Counted from the stretch's first letter, positions 12,016-25,411 are shown. The stretch is DNA of 64,000 nt from Epiperipatus broadwayi (GCA_028023455.1 JAQFVV010000028.1:1003501-1067500), one strand, 5' to 3'. The notes: generated from the letters alone by a model not told the origin. Translations and numbers: made by a program.

Positions 12016-13700
12016 GTGTCAGATTTTAGACTTCTGCATATAGAATTTTTTATTTTATTATCAGACTTACATGTTGGTAATGTTGTACATTTATTACTAC
12101 TTTTTAGTTACAAAGTCTCCTTTTTTATAAAATACTTCCACCATATTTAATTAGCTTTTAAAAGGTTTTACTGATTGTAATCTTTTACATTTTGAATTGC
12201 TTTCTTTTTGTTTATCTGAATTAGTAATCTGCGTGTATTTTTATTCATTCCAATTTTAACTTTTATTTTTAATTAAACAATTAATATTAAACACAAAAAT
12301 AACTTTTGTTACACATTATAAAAAAAAAAACAACTAAATTGCATCTTTTGAACAGTTTTTAAATTTTTATTTTTTTAGCTGTTTTAAATATTACCAAGTG
12401 CCAATATATTTGTACTATATATAAATGACATGGTATAATATTAATAAGATTAATAAAGAACATTAGTTTTCTTTCTTATTGGCTATACTGCATTGCTTAT
12501 AAATAAATAAATAAAAAACCCAAAATATTTTAACTTAGTTAATAAAGCTTAAATGAGTTATCGTTCAGATTACTTAATGTTATCAAAATTGTATTTTAAA
12601 TTTAAAGTACTATTATAATTTTTGAAAAATTGACACTAATACATTTTCTATGATCAACATTAATGTATTTTTGTTCAGCCAATTACAAGTTATGACCATA
12701 TATTATTGATTCCTCTTAAATTGTCTTCTAAAAGTAAATATTCAAATAAAATCAGAATCTAATCATAATTTTGTTTTTAAAATTAAATATTATATTAATA
12801 TTTTTAAATTAATAATCATAAATATGTAAATAAATTATGGAAAATATATGATATCACTTTTAAAATATACTCAAAGATCTTGCAAGCATTCTTGTGTGTT
12901 AAGAACTAGAAATTACCTATCAACAATCTTGTAAGATGAATGTTAGTTCATTTGTAAAAAAATAACAATGCTGACATCTTGAGAATTTTTTCTGAATTAA
13001 TAAATAAACTTTATTTTAATCCAATTATTACTGTCAAGTGAACATAAAAACAGCAAAATAGTGCTAAAGATAGATTTCATAATATCACAGTTAACAATTG
13101 GTTAGTTAAAATACATTTTCAGACATCAAATATCAATAGTATATAAAATTTGATATATTTGGGTCAGTGAGCATAAAGGATTGGAAAATTCCCAGGTTGG
13201 AGGATGGAATTTAATTTTTTGTGATAGAAAACAAGTAGATGTTAAATTTCTCAAAGGATTAGAAGGTAAACAGAGATATGATTTGTGGTTTTTTATTATT
13301 TTGATTCAATAAAAATTGATCCTTGCATTTAGTCAGCACTCTTCCCCTAAAATAAAACAGATTACTGCTGCTTGATTGCTTAACCCAAACAGTTATAATT
13401 AAAAATAAAATGATTTGTTACTTGGGAGTGAGCGCTGGAAGCAACAGATCTGAGCGTAATCCTTGGATTTAAAGTCCTAAAGACTGCCATTCTATCCCTA
13501 CAGTAAATTACATGGGCAAAATATAAGCAAATGGTTTACTGCATGGGAGTTTATGTGAAGTTTGAACTTGGAAGTTACAGTGCTGGGCCTCAATCCATAG
13601 ATTTTGAGCTCCAAAGATCACTACTCTACAAGTGCATTAAATAATACATGCCATAAAACTATTATCATTTGATGCAAGCTGAATTAAATTAAATATGTTA
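12016..13700. other. Unassigned AT-rich sequence
   Basis: No gene or clear repeat is seen. The last 250 bp (about 13430-13640) are less AT-rich and may be an old repeat remnant, but I could not define its ends. Confidence 0.4.
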
Positions 13701-13784
13701 ATAATTTTTATTAGTCATTCATTAGACTACAGATCATCCCCTTAATGAATAATATTACTGTAGGGTAATTTTCACTATATCACT

Positions 13785-14707
13785 GTCATACAAGGTAGGG
13801 ACTGGTTTCTACCCACTTCTGACACTTTGTGGAGAGGTGTAGTCACAATCATCTGGACAAAGATATGACAAAGATGTATGATCCCCAAAATACACATTTC
13901 ATGCTCAACCAGCACTTATCAGTTGGCCCCAATCACAATCTCTTACACATATTTTTATCCCTGTTCACTATATATCGATAGACAATTACTACAGATTAAC
14001 TGATTGGTGCCAAACTTACTGATCATATGACTTTTGCACAAAGCACTTGATGAAAGCATATGCATTACATGATCACTATCTCTTATACTAGCACATAATT
14101 GTTTATAAACAAAGCAAAACTCTCTATACAGTAGTGCCACCCTGTGCCAAGCAGAGTAATCAATGTATGCCAGAAGGCTTGCACATAAAATCCCTACCTA
14201 ATGCTTACTCATCCAATATCCTCAGACTAGTTTCTGGCTTGTGGCCATCATCAGGGAGGAGCTTGGATCTGAGAGCACTGCACCTAAATCTTAGGATCTA
14301 ATGCAACCTCCAGCATATGCACAAGCCTTCTGGCATTTATTGATTACTCTGGTTGGCACAGGGTGGCACTACTGTACGGAGAGTTTTGCTTTGTTTATGA
14401 AAATATATGCATTTTTTTAGCTATTCATTAGACTAGAAATTATCCACTTTATGAATATATGTCTGTGGTGTAATTTTCCTACACCACTCACACACAAGAT
14501 TATTGAACAAAGATAAAGACATGTTTAAGAGACTGTGATCTGGGCCAACTGATGATTGCTGGTTCAGGAAAAAATATACATGGAGATCATACTTTTTTTT
14601 TCACATCTTTGGTCATATGTTTATGATTACATTCCTCCACAGGGTGTTAAAAGCAGGTATAAAACAGTCCCTTCCCTACTTTGCATAAGAATCATGTAAT
14701 GAAAAAT
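13785..14707. repeat. Large foldback: inverted arms around a second foldback element
   Basis: 13785-13990 is imperfectly complementary to 14480-14705: both encode, on opposite strands, the string family 'accagc...tcagttggccc...atcacaatctctta'. In addition 13710-13795 and 14415-14495 are direct repeats ('attcattagactacagatcatcc' type). The arms enclose the family-A foldback at 14102-14399. Arm sequence also occurs in the W-family repeats at 29.6, 48.5 and 61 kb. Confidence 0.6.
14102..14399. mobile_element. Foldback/MITE family A, full copy
   Basis: About 300 bp with long terminal inverted repeats: left arm ataaacaaagcaaaactctc...gagtaatcaatg, right arm the reverse complement ending gagagttttgctttgttta. 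The arms of about 75-85 bp enclose a unique middle with 'tggccatcatcagggagg'. Other members: 32527-32715, 57555-57801 and 63397-63703. It has no coding capacity, so any mobility needed a transposase in trans. Confidence 0.7.
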
Positions 14708-14750
14708 ACACTACAGAAATACTGTTCATTAAAAAGAATTAATACAAAGG

Positions 14751-15401
14751 GAGCACGAATAGCTCAAACAAGCTCTTAATTGATAAGTGCAGTATGAGAA
14801 AATATTTAAAATCTCTATCCAGAACTTTCCGTCTCCAGACCAATTAAGAAGTGATGTGATGTGATGTACTGTAGCTTCTTCTTAAACGAAGTCAAGAATC
14901 TCTCAGCAATTATACCAACTTACTTTTTCCCTATATCCTAAATTCATTACCAGCTCTGCTGCCCATCCATCTAAACCTCTTGCCTTTCCACTTTTCAATT
15001 TCTTCTCTACCTCATTCAATTCATTTTCTGAAAATCTAATATTCCATTACTATATGCTTTTATGTTTTCTATCACTCTATCCTTCACATCTAACATCTTT
15101 TCTATATTCATTACATATCTATTTAAGATTCTCTCTAAATCTTCTCTAGAACTACACTCTATTCCCTCATCATCTAGTAATACTATCTCTCTCTCTCCCC
15201 TACATTTCTCCTTTTAATATAATTCCAAATTTTTTTATTCCCATCTCTTCTACTTTTATTAATATCCTCCAAAAATCTACTATTCAATTTCATTCTCTCT
15301 CTATAATTATCTATTTTAGGCAACTTCTTCTTTTCTAAGTACTTTTCCCATTTAGCATTAGTATCTTTTTCACTTTCCTTGTTTGAGCTATTGGTATGCT
15401 C
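14751..15401. mobile_element. Foldback family B2 copy split by a LINE fragment
   Basis: The left end gagcacgaatagctcaaac (14751) and the right end gtttgagctattggtatgctc (15381-15401) are inverted repeats. The left part continues with 'aaaatctctatccagaac', also found at 22133-22270. Between the ends lies a LINE fragment (14852-15380), so the LINE sequence appears inserted into this older element. A related piece in the other orientation is at 45480-45600. Confidence 0.6.
14852..15380 (-). pseudogene. Internally deleted LINE fragment (reverse strand)
   Basis: Reverse-strand copy of the LINE at 52.7-56.2 kb. It keeps the 3' tail (repeated acatc, 14852-14868) and about 60-75 bp of 3' sequence, then jumps directly to sequence matching about 53790-54240, the linker between endonuclease and reverse transcriptase. 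About 1.9 kb containing most of the RT and the C-terminal region is missing. The GA-run frame break near 53970 is also present here but with a different run length. It cannot make a protein. Confidence 0.75.
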
Positions 15402-18400
15402 TCTGAATTACATTTTTGTAAATACAAGCTTATAAAAGTAATGTCACGTTATATATGACTTGCTTTTTTGATTATTATAAGAAGAATTAAATATGTTTTC
15501 AATAACTATGTATTTTGAAAGCTTTGTATTAAGAATGAAGGATTTGAGCAATTGTTAATTCATGCTGAAGTTTAGTGACTGACACAATTAATCATTTATT
15601 TGCTCAATTTTGTAAAACTTTTAATTCACCTTAGAGGTTTTTTTTTGAAAAAGCTACACAAGATTATATCATTTAATATCTGAAAAAAGTAATTATATTT
15701 AATATTATCTATTTATTAAATTTACTTAGAGCAACAAAGTTTCAGTACACAAAAGAATGGCAGTAATTCATAGGAAAGAAAATGACATAGTTTTTACACA
15801 TTTCATTATTCCAATAAAGAATGACCCCAAATCCTATCAGATTATGAATATGTTTGATCTTCACAAGTGGAAATAATATTGTGATATTGCAAAATTTTCA
15901 CAATCACTTGGAAATATTAAATTATTACAATATGTTTAAATGGTTTATTATTCATGTGTTCATAAATGTTTGAATACCAGAAGTAATAGAGCTGAGTCAC
16001 AATTCGTTGGTCTTGAGTTTTAGAATCACCCACTCTACTTCAGCATGTAACCATGCTGGATTTTATAACGTTAAGTAATCACAGTAAAACAAAATCAAAA
16101 CAAGAATTGGAATTAAATGTAAAGAAATAATTTAATTATAGTCTACTTTTTTATATAGAGATGTATTCAATGTATAAAGAGCTCGTGAGATGTGAATGTG
16201 GGCTAAGTCAACTTGAAAATTTGTTTAACACACTTAGATTCAAGCCAATTTAGACAAACATCCTATATTGGTTAGAAAATGGGTATCTAGCTATTCTTGG
16301 CTAGCGAATAAAATACGAATGGAAAATCAAACCAATATTACAGCACCGATAATTCAGCAAATTTGAGAGCTAATAGTCTATGGACATTTGATGTTATAAT
16401 GTAAAATTTATTAAATTATTTAATTAATTAAAACGTATATATATAAAGTGACAAATCTATTCTGTCAATTCCGATACTCAATGTCATATGACCTTCCAAT
16501 CGATGACATATTGATTATTTATATAGGAGTTGTTGAAGAGAAGTTTTATTCGAAAGCTGTTTTTACCTATAGTTAATACATAATCACACAGAAATTAGTT
16601 GAGTAATGTATTTATAAAATTTTTACATAGTAACATTAAACACTAACAACTAATTATTTTAATTCCATAAAGGTTTTTTTTTTAAAAAAAAAGGAAAAAA
16701 AATTCTACAGGAAAAGAGTTACTAATTAACAAATGGTGAGAACGGACACCTGGATATTTTTCCAAGCAGATTCGAGATTGCTCAGATCTTTTAAATAAAC
16801 AATAAAAGTTTTTCGTAGTGAGTCTATTTTACCACCACGAGTGTTAGCCTAAGTCTATTTCTGATCTCATTATTAAGTACTGTATATATTTTATAATTCC
16901 TAATTCTTTACATTAAAGTATAATCTGAGGATTAAAAAATTCTTTAAAAAGAATTATAATATAAACACACACAAAAAAGAGATTTATTAAAGTGTCTGGA
17001 TATGTACAATTTACATTCATGTCGTAGATCAAGCTAATCTCTGACCCACTCTAAAAATAGATATTTACATATCTTTTAAAGTGTGATTTAATTCCCTAAC
17101 ATTAGAAAAGTATAAACTGCCAAACAATTTATATATATAAATTATTAATATTAAAAAAAATCTAACAAGATATTTTTTATAAAGTTAAATAAATTTACTT
17201 AGAAAACTACTATGTTCAAAAATTCAACTTTCCTACATGTTGTGTGTGCGCGCGTGTGTGGGAGTTAAACGTGACACAAGTTTTATTCAGACAAAAAAAA
17301 TAGATAAATGATCAATAATATAAATGTAGAACTTAAATGATGGGGCAAGGATTATCAATGATTAGGGCAGATCTGTATAGAACATGATCCATGGTCCACA
17401 TGTGGCCCAGGGTGAGGTTTTGTGCACCTCACCAAATGGCTTTGATCTTTTCAAGTGAAAAAACAAAATTACAGTTTGAATTGGATGCTACTAGACATTT
17501 TAATCATATTACTAATCAATAATCTTTATATTATTATCTGCTTTTTTTTTACATAATTGTATACCCATGTATTTTTAAAATATAATGTGCCAAAAAAGTG
17601 ACCTTGTACTGTTATAATCGAATGTCCATGCTCCAAGTGTTCATGGAAAATGCACATGAAATTAATACACAATTAGTTCTGATGAGGTATAGTTTGTTGG
17701 TTAAGTTGTTGAGGTTGTGTTACTAAATATAGGACTGACCAATATTTTAACATATGTATATTTATTATTTTGGATATGTCCAGAAAATAAATATCTTTTT
17801 TAATGTGACTTTTGGATGGCTCAAGATTGAATAGCTTTGATTAAGATAATTATTACCTTAAAAAAATTGTAACTTTTTTAAAAAAAAAACTACATTCCTA
17901 CTAATGTCTTTTTCTCAATGCTTTATTTAACTCCATTTGATCTTTTTAAATAATTAAAAGCTTACTTGTAAATAAGAACAATGTTTTGTAAATGTCATCA
18001 ACAATGTTCATCTAAATATTCTTTCAGAAAATAAATGAATTCTTTTTTATTTTACTTTTGTTTAACATGAACAAATGAATGCATATTTATAATAAATATG
18101 ATATATGCTTTATAATTATTACAATATTTAAAAACATTATAATACTATGTCAATTCTGACAGATAATGACATTACATATGCCTTGATTTTTTAATATTAC
18201 AGTCAAGTTTATTAACTTCTATTCCTAGAAATAAAAAATAAATGAACAGAATGAATGGGTACATGCATATTTTTTATAGTTTTAGATAATTACATAAAAA
18301 TAATCAAAAATATTTTATAGACAAACAAAACAACATATTTCTTTTATTCCAAAAACTTTGCATGAAAACTTGATCCGAAGAAAATGAATGCCATTTAGGC

Positions 18401-18795
18401 ACTTTTTTCTGTTGTAAACAATAGAGTGAAGACCTTAGATCTAAGCTGACTGTCCATAATATACTGACCTCTTCAGGATATTTTTAAATTAAAAGATCAT
18501 TAAAAGCAGTTCTGCAGAAATTGCATTTTCCAAAAAATCCAATGTTAAAATCATTTAAATAATGAAAAAATGGCTTGTAAAATTGCAAACTATAAACAAG
18601 TCACATTTTCTAATGTATATCAAAGTTATCAAGTTAACATATAAACATTAAATAAAAATTAATATATATGTTTTTAATAAAATGGGATAAGTTAATTTCA
18701 TCCAGCTTTCCATGTACACTGCTATTTTTGGATATATTTAAAACTTTATTTTACCACACGTCCTTGAAACATGATTAAACACATCTAAAAAAGAT
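15402..18795. other. AT-rich intergenic or intronic sequence
   Basis: No coding exon, RNA gene or bounded repeat is recognised. A short alternating run gtgtgtgtgcgcgcgtgtgtg lies at about 17240-17260 and an A-rich tract with complementary T-rich tract at about 16672-16702. Confidence 0.4.
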
Positions 18796-18849
18796 AAATG
18801 TCTCCCAAAATGTACATTTCATGCCGAACTAAAACCCCTCAGCTGACCT

Positions 18850-20267
18850 ACCATATTTCCCTGAAAATAAGACCATCTTATATTAATTTTTGCTCCAAAA
18901 ATCACTATACAGCTTATTTTCAGTGGATGTCTTATTTTTTCATGATGAAAAATCCACACTTCAAGCATAAAAATGTGCATTTATTCAAATATTTTTTTTC
19001 TTTATGAAAAGCTGTATGATTATTATCTCAAGAGTCTCTCACAATTTTTTTCTTGTACTCATCAGAATAGCTCTTATCTAGTCATCAGAATATTATTCTA
19101 TTTATTGCCATTAAATTAAACATTAATTAAAGAGTTGTAAGACAGGAATGATAACAAAAATGATTACAATTAAAAATAGTTTGTCCATACAAAAGCACTA
19201 AAAAATGCATAAAAATTCAGAAAATGTGTTTTTCTTTTACACATGCACATTAAGTATATCCATTACAACACATGGCATATTGAATTAAGCATAAATGACA
19301 CAATCATGTCCTTTCGTTATCAAGTATGTTAATTGTAAACACTTTCAAAATTACTTGTAACAGCCCTGATTGGGTATTCTTTTTAAAAACTTTTCTTTAG
19401 GAGAAAAGGAATCTGATTTAACTTAATCTAAACTTTGATTTCCAAAATCACTTCTGTTATTTTAATAAAGACTTTCAAGAAGAAGAAAAATGTTTAAGAA
19501 ATCAAACTAATTTTTCTTTTATCTTGAATATTTAAAAGCTATCACATTAAAACTCTAAAATTAAATCTAAGTATTAAATATAAATAAAATAAGTACCGAA
19601 AATATATATAAATAAAATTATAAATGGTCAATGTACTGACTTGTGATAGATAAATTGTTTCTCTATATAGATGGAATTACATTCATTACATTTGTCGAAA
19701 ATAGTTGATGGGAAAATATAAAACAATCATTTTAATTTGTGAAGCACCGATAGTTGAAAACTGAAATAAATCGAGATACTGCCAAATCTCTAGCACCCGT
19801 CACAATATATAACTGACAGCCAATCAGATGTCAATGATAGCCGTCTAAAATAATATCAAACCTAAACACACAACAAAGATTTTACGAGAAAAAATCTTTG
19901 TTGTGTGTTTAGGTTTGATGTCATTTTAGATGGCTATCCTTGACATCTGATTGGCTGTCAGTTATGTAGTGTAATGGGTGCTAGAGATTTGGCAGTATCT
20001 CAATTTATTTTAGTTTATAAAAGAATCATATAATTTTTTACCGTTTATTTAAAGCATTAATGCCAATAATATTATTTACTTATATATTCATTACTTTATA
20101 ATTCAATATGTCTATCATATGTTTCAGTAGGAAAACAAAAGTCAGCTCTCAGGCTGCCAATCTTAATTAGGACTTATATTTGAAGTAAGGCTTATGTTAT
20201 AAGCATCCTCAAAAATGATACTAGAGCTTATTTTTTGATTAGGCTTTATTTGTGAGGAAACACGGTA
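18850..20267. mobile_element. TA-flanked non-autonomous DNA transposon with 'ACCRTRTTTCC' ends
   Basis: The left end reads ACCATATTTCCCTGAAAATAAG (18850 onward) and the right end, reverse-complemented, ACCGTGTTTCCTCACAAATAAAG; both are directly preceded by TA, as in Tc1/mariner-type insertion. The inner edges keep matching motifs (tattaatttttgctccaaaa at left; cctcaaaaatgatactagag at right). No transposase frame exists. From memory, ends of this kind (accgtgtttccccgaaaataag) occur in a short element spread through very different animals, but I cannot check the family name. A separate hairpin element (19757-20015) is nested inside. Confidence 0.6.
19757..20015. repeat. Near-perfect hairpin element nested in the transposon
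   Basis: Arms of about 120 bp with almost no loop: the left arm runs from aaactgaaataaatcgagat to caacaaagatttt, the right arm from aaaaaatctttgttgtgtgt to caatttattttagttt. Only a few mismatches separate the arms, which suggests recent origin or arm-to-arm gene conversion. Confidence 0.75.
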
Positions 20268-20871
20268 GTTTGTAATCTCTCATAGATGATCTGGGTCAAT
20301 TGAAGAGTTCTAGTTTAGTGTGAAATGCACACAGAAATATATTTTATTCATATCTTTTAAGAGTGGGAAAATTAAATAGATCTAATATATATAAAGCTTA
20401 GATAAAAAAATATTTAGTAACTTTTAGATTTTCTAGATAATTAATATTGAGAAGCAAAAATGTGTCACCTAAAATACCTCAGGACAGAAATTATTTCTTT
20501 TCAATTTGTTAATATGTTGCCAATACATTAACAGCAACATTCATATTCTTATGTCTTTACTAAGATGAAGTTTATATGTTTTCCTGTCTAATTAAAAGTA
20601 ATCTTTTCAAATGTAGTGAAATATCTGTCAAGTAAAATAGCATAGCTTTCAGGGCAAATGTGTTACTATAAAAAAATCGTATTTTCTAATTCAGTGAAAA
20701 ACGTTTTATATTTAATTAACCTGTTTAATGTGAGTAGTAATTGCTGAATAAAAGATATCCCATCAGTAATAAAGTTTTTTTAAAGTATATATATATATAT
20801 AATAAGTGTAATAATACTCAAGGCAAAATGGGTTTGTAAGTAATCATTAAAAACTAGTCACTACTTAAACA

Positions 20872-21000
20872 ATCATCATATCAATAATAATCAACAATTT
20901 CAAAATGTTGTCAAGGCAACCTCCTTTATTATTAAAAGGAGGTTGCCTTGACAACAATTTGAAATTGTTAATCACTATTGACATGGAGATTGTCTAAGTA
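20872..21000. mobile_element. Foldback/MITE family C, small copy
   Basis: About 130 bp, ends cttaaacaatc / gattgtctaag, with a strong central hairpin (ttgtcaaggcaacctcc paired with ggaggttgccttgacaa). A second copy at 42255-42478 has a SINE inserted in it. Confidence 0.7.
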
Positions 21001-21006
21001 TGAATT

Positions 21007-21213
21007 CATTTTTAATGATATATATATATATATTCATTTTTAATGATATATATATATATAAAGAAAGTTACTGTTAACACTAACTGAAATAATTATAGAA
21101 AATATACAAACCATTATACAATAATTATTATACAATAATAGCTATTATTGAGATATAGATCTTTAAACAGAGGGCGTTACTGGATATTTGTAATTGTATA
21201 ATGGTTTGTATAT
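21007..21213. repeat. AT-repeat duplication and short terminal-inverted element
   Basis: tattcatttttaatgatatatatata occurs twice in tandem at about 21005-21060. At 21102-21213 the ends atatacaaaccattatacaat and attgtataatggtttgtatat are perfect inverted repeats around about 70 bp that include gagggcgttact. This is consistent with a very small MITE. Confidence 0.55.
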
Positions 21214-22132
21214 TATATATATATATTGAATTAAATATTTCCATGGATTGTCATTATAATAAAGAATAGAAATGAGAAAATTATATTCCTATAAACAGAT
21301 ATAACTTTTAGCATTTGCTGTTGTTAAGAAACTATCAGTTACTATTAACTGATAATCCCTGATGCTAAACAAGTTTTTTTTATTAACTTATAATAGTTCT
21401 TTTGTTGTATTTTTTTGTTGAAGTAATTATTAATCTTACAAAAGCTATATTAAAAAACAAGTTTTTGTCATAGCTAACAAATACATAATAAAAGTAGGGT
21501 AATACATGGAAACCTACCTGCACTGTGATTTTTTAAAAAAATTTTTGAATACTATTCTCATTTTAAAATATTGTATGATAAAGATGATTGAATGTTAATG
21601 TAGAATATTTCTAAGTAACCCATTATCTAAGGATTCATATAGAAAAATGGAATTAATTTGTAGTCCACAAATGAGCACTCAAAAATTTAAATTGAGCAGG
21701 AGTTTAAAATATTTTCAAAATTTTTTAAATTTAAAATAATGTGACATTTTAAAAAGTTGGATTAAAAAACTTGCAACTTCCTATCCAGGTGGGCTACTCC
21801 TCAAATCGACAATTCCTCACTTTTGAAAGCCATAAGTTAGTACCTAGTCTTGGGGATATTAGATAAAATAGCACTGGATAAAGATTTATTAAGTACTAGA
21901 ATTTAGCACCTACTAATTATTCTAAGCTTACACTAGATGGCATAACTAGAACGGAAAAGAATTTGCTACTAAGTAGCATTTTGCAAGCTGGGTTCATGTA
22001 ATATTTTGTTAGCAATATTCTATAATAATCATTTTAATCTTATTTACCTTTTTAAAAAATTTATGATAAATATTGTTATTTTTTTATTGTACTTGGTAAG
22101 TTGTGTATGTAATACATCTAATATAATGCGCA

Positions 22133-22270
22133 CGCTAATAGCTCTAAACAAGCTTTATTGAAAAATGCCCCAAGTGAAAGTATTTAAAATCTCTATCTAG
22201 AATTATCCCCATCCTTAAACCGGTTTCAAGCATATGGCTCTCATCAGTAAGGTGCTATGATATTTAGATA
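22133..22270. mobile_element. Foldback family B2, one-ended fragment
   Basis: Starts gcgcacgctaatagctctaa and runs through 'aaaatctctatctagaatta' and 'tcaagcatatggctctcatc', matching the left part of 14751-14850. No right terminal inverted repeat is evident. Confidence 0.5.
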
Positions 22271-23390
22271 CTAGATCTAAAATACCAGTTCAACACCAGC
22301 ACTTATTTAATACTTAACTATTAAGTAGAAAATCTAAAATTTTTGGACACCTATCTGTCAAAATCTAGCTATCTAACTTAAATAGCTCACATGATGTATT
22401 ACTTGATTTTATTATTATAATATGCCTAATAATAGATTACTATAAATGCCAAAAATTATGTAATATGAGACTGATAAAAATCTATGTGGCTCATTTAATG
22501 CTATGCCTCCCTCCCACAGTTTTATAAATTTATATCAACTTTGCAGATAAAAAATATTTTTTTATCTGAAAAGAGGACAGAATTTATAACACTAGAAAAC
22601 ATTGCTCTTACACAGCTAATACTTACAGTTTAACCATTCTAAATATTATATAAATATATCTGTACATCTACATCTAATTTGTTTTGTATGAATTTCTATC
22701 CAAACATTTATGATTTTGATGTTACATAATCTGGGGAGGAAAATCAAATTTATTTTTTATATGTTTTGTCCTAACACAGTCCAATAATTTATTTGTTTTA
22801 AAATCTTCATTTAATTTTAGGAAAAAATATTTTAAACAATCAAATTTATATATCTAATCTTATCCATTTATTATTTTAATAATGTATATATTATTTAATT
22901 AAAGTATGCTTTAGTATGATATATAAATATTTTTTTAAGAAACAAATATTTTTTTTTTTATGGATGAAACATTTTAACTGTTTAATATGTTTAAATATTT
23001 TTTTATATCATTTAATAATTTTGTGTTTATTTTATTGTATTTCAGATTGTAATTCCATGTACTGTTTATTTTTTAATATATTACTATCTAAAAACTAAAT
23101 CAAAGATTTAGTGATAACGATTTATTTACATTAACTTATCAACCATATTAAAGAATTTGATATTTATGTATTTATAAGTTTATTTATGAAATAATTCTTT
23201 AGATGCTTGCAAGTTGTCCTAGTAAAGTATTCAAAAGTGATTGCTCATGAAATATTTATATTCCCTAAATATTCTTTGCTAATAGTTGTTGCATGTGGAT
23301 ATGCTTTTAGTATTTGAGGTCTTTATTTACATATGCATATGTTATATAAAAACCCTATTTTGTATGATTTCTGAATGTTATTTGCAATGC
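22271..23390. other. Unassigned AT-rich sequence
   Basis: No gene, RNA or bounded repeat is recognised. Short frames here are phenylalanine/isoleucine/tyrosine-rich, as expected from AT-rich DNA by chance. Confidence 0.4.
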
Positions 23391-23393
23391 CAT

Positions 23394-23541
23394 TTAATTG
23401 GTTGATTTAACAAATTACTTTTTTTTAATTGGTTGATTTAACAAATTACTTTTTTTTAATTGGTTGATTTAACAAATTACTTTTTTTTAATTGGTTGATT
23501 TAATAAATTACTTTTTTTTAATTGGTTGCTTTAATAAATTA
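23394..23541. repeat. 31-bp minisatellite, about five units
   Basis: Unit 'aattggttgatttaacaaattac' plus an eight-T spacer, repeated in register about five times. The first three units are almost identical and the last two carry changes (taacaa to taataa, gatt to gctt). Confidence 0.85.
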
Positions 23542-24041
23542 TAAAAATGACAAATTTGGTAGTGTCAAAAATTTTTTTTTTTAGATATAACTATATGCAA
23601 TTAAACTGTAATGTATATTACGAGTGTTTTGTGCAATACATAATTTTTACAGTGAAGCACATTTTATGCAAAGGAAATAATTCCACCATTAATGAAAAAT
23701 GTTCAGAAAAAAAATATCAGTGTATTTGTTTTTAACTACAGTAAAGAAGTGAATGGGTATAGTTTTTAAATCATGAAAAAAAAATGTGATTACAGTACAT
23801 AAATTCATGTTTAAAATGTGATATTTAATGAAGTGAAAAATAGATGTTATGCTACTATATTTATATTTACTTTTGGTTAGTGTTTAATTGAAGATATGTA
23901 GTTTGATATCTTGTACTTCACGCTAATTCTGCCATTAATAATTATTCATAACACTGTCAAATTCAGCTTGATAAGCTATATTTCTCACATTTATTTGTAT
24001 AATATTAAAATCTTTTGTTTAATTTATATCAAATCTTAAAT

Positions 24042-24441
24042 AATTTTAACAAGGCTGTAAACCTTAGCAATGAGCGTCTGAAAAAATCGTCACTAGGGAC
24101 CTCTGTAGGTCTTTAAAACACATGCTTACGCTATGAAGAAAAGAGAGAATCCCAAAGAGAATCCCTTCTTTACTTCGACCTACTTTTATATATAAATAGG
24201 TGAAGCAGAAGGGTTTTGATCTAAGAGTGTGAAGCTATTAAATACTTCACTAATTAAGTCCACAATTCTTATAATACATTAATACTCGCGAAATCTTACG
24301 ATTTACTACGAGTTAATGAAAAGATCTTATAGTAAGAAATATATTACGATAATTTAAAGTTGTAATTTTTAAAGACCTACAGAGGTCCCTAGTGACGATT
24401 TTTTCAGACACTCATTGCTAAGGTTTACAGCCTTGTTAAAA
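24042..24441. mobile_element. Foldback/MITE family B, full copy
   Basis: Terminal inverted repeats of about 75 bp: attttaacaaggctgtaaac at left and its complement gtttacagccttgttaaaac at right, each followed inward by a 'gtcactagggacctctgtag'-type block. About 230 bp of interior holds 'catgcttacgctatg'. Relatives are at 31845-31905 (one end) and 46744-46887 (short copy). All keep the 'agggacctctacaggt' box. Confidence 0.75.
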
Positions 24442-25400
24442 CTATTACTGAAATAATAGTGAGCGTTTAATAAAATTTATAATCAAATCTTAAAAAAAAT
24501 TGTCATGGCAACTAATTAAAAAAAAAGATGGCCTTCATGTAGGCCGAATACATCTTGTATATAAATAAAGTGAAATACAAAATGAGATAAATAACTTTTT
24601 TCTCCTTGGATAATTCCCCCAATGCTGGTAAAAAAAAACATTTCATGAAATCTTTGTAAGCTAAACTTCATTTTGAAAATCCAACAAATTATTGTTAAGA
24701 CATCTTAAAGCTAAATAATTTGTTTTTAAAATTTAAAATTGTATTTTCATAAGCATTGAACTATTTCAAAAGTTCTGTACTACATTTTTTCATTATTGCA
24801 AATGTTTTAATTTGTATTTTTAAAAACAAAAACATATTCAAATAAAATTTAAAAGTAAATATGAACATATTTATTTTCTAATAATTACTATATACATATT
24901 TTAAATATAAAATTTTAATAGCTTGAATACCGATGAAATAATGCGGAAATACTGAAAACCCTTAATGCATTATTTCTTACATTCGAGTTATTTAAAAAGT
25001 TATATTTTCTTCTACTAACTAAAAGTAAACTTTTATATTAAGAGATTGCTAAATATGAGGCCTAGTCTTTCCTTCTATTTCAGAGCAGCTTATAATTGTC
25101 TTAATATTATGTTAGTATATATAAATCATGCTTGGTATGTAAATATGTCAATAAATTGTACGCTTATATACAATCACAGTCAAAGTATATGTGGCTCATT
25201 CTACATTTTACATCTATTGACAGCTAATTTACATATAGCTTGCTGGAGTTTTTCAGTACTTCTACATTATTTTATACACACATTTTAAATACTAATAATC
25301 ATCAGTATTTAAATAAACTATTGAAAGTATATAATTTTTCCCCTCATTGTTAACACCAATAGTACAGGAGTTTACAAAGTGCTTTTGAAATCTGATTTTA
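24442..25400. other. Unassigned AT-rich sequence
   Basis: The first 40 bp share 'gcgtttaataaaatttataat' with the flank of the family-B copy at 46.9 kb. The remainder shows no gene or repeat. Confidence 0.4.
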
Positions 25401-25411
25401 CATGGATAGGG

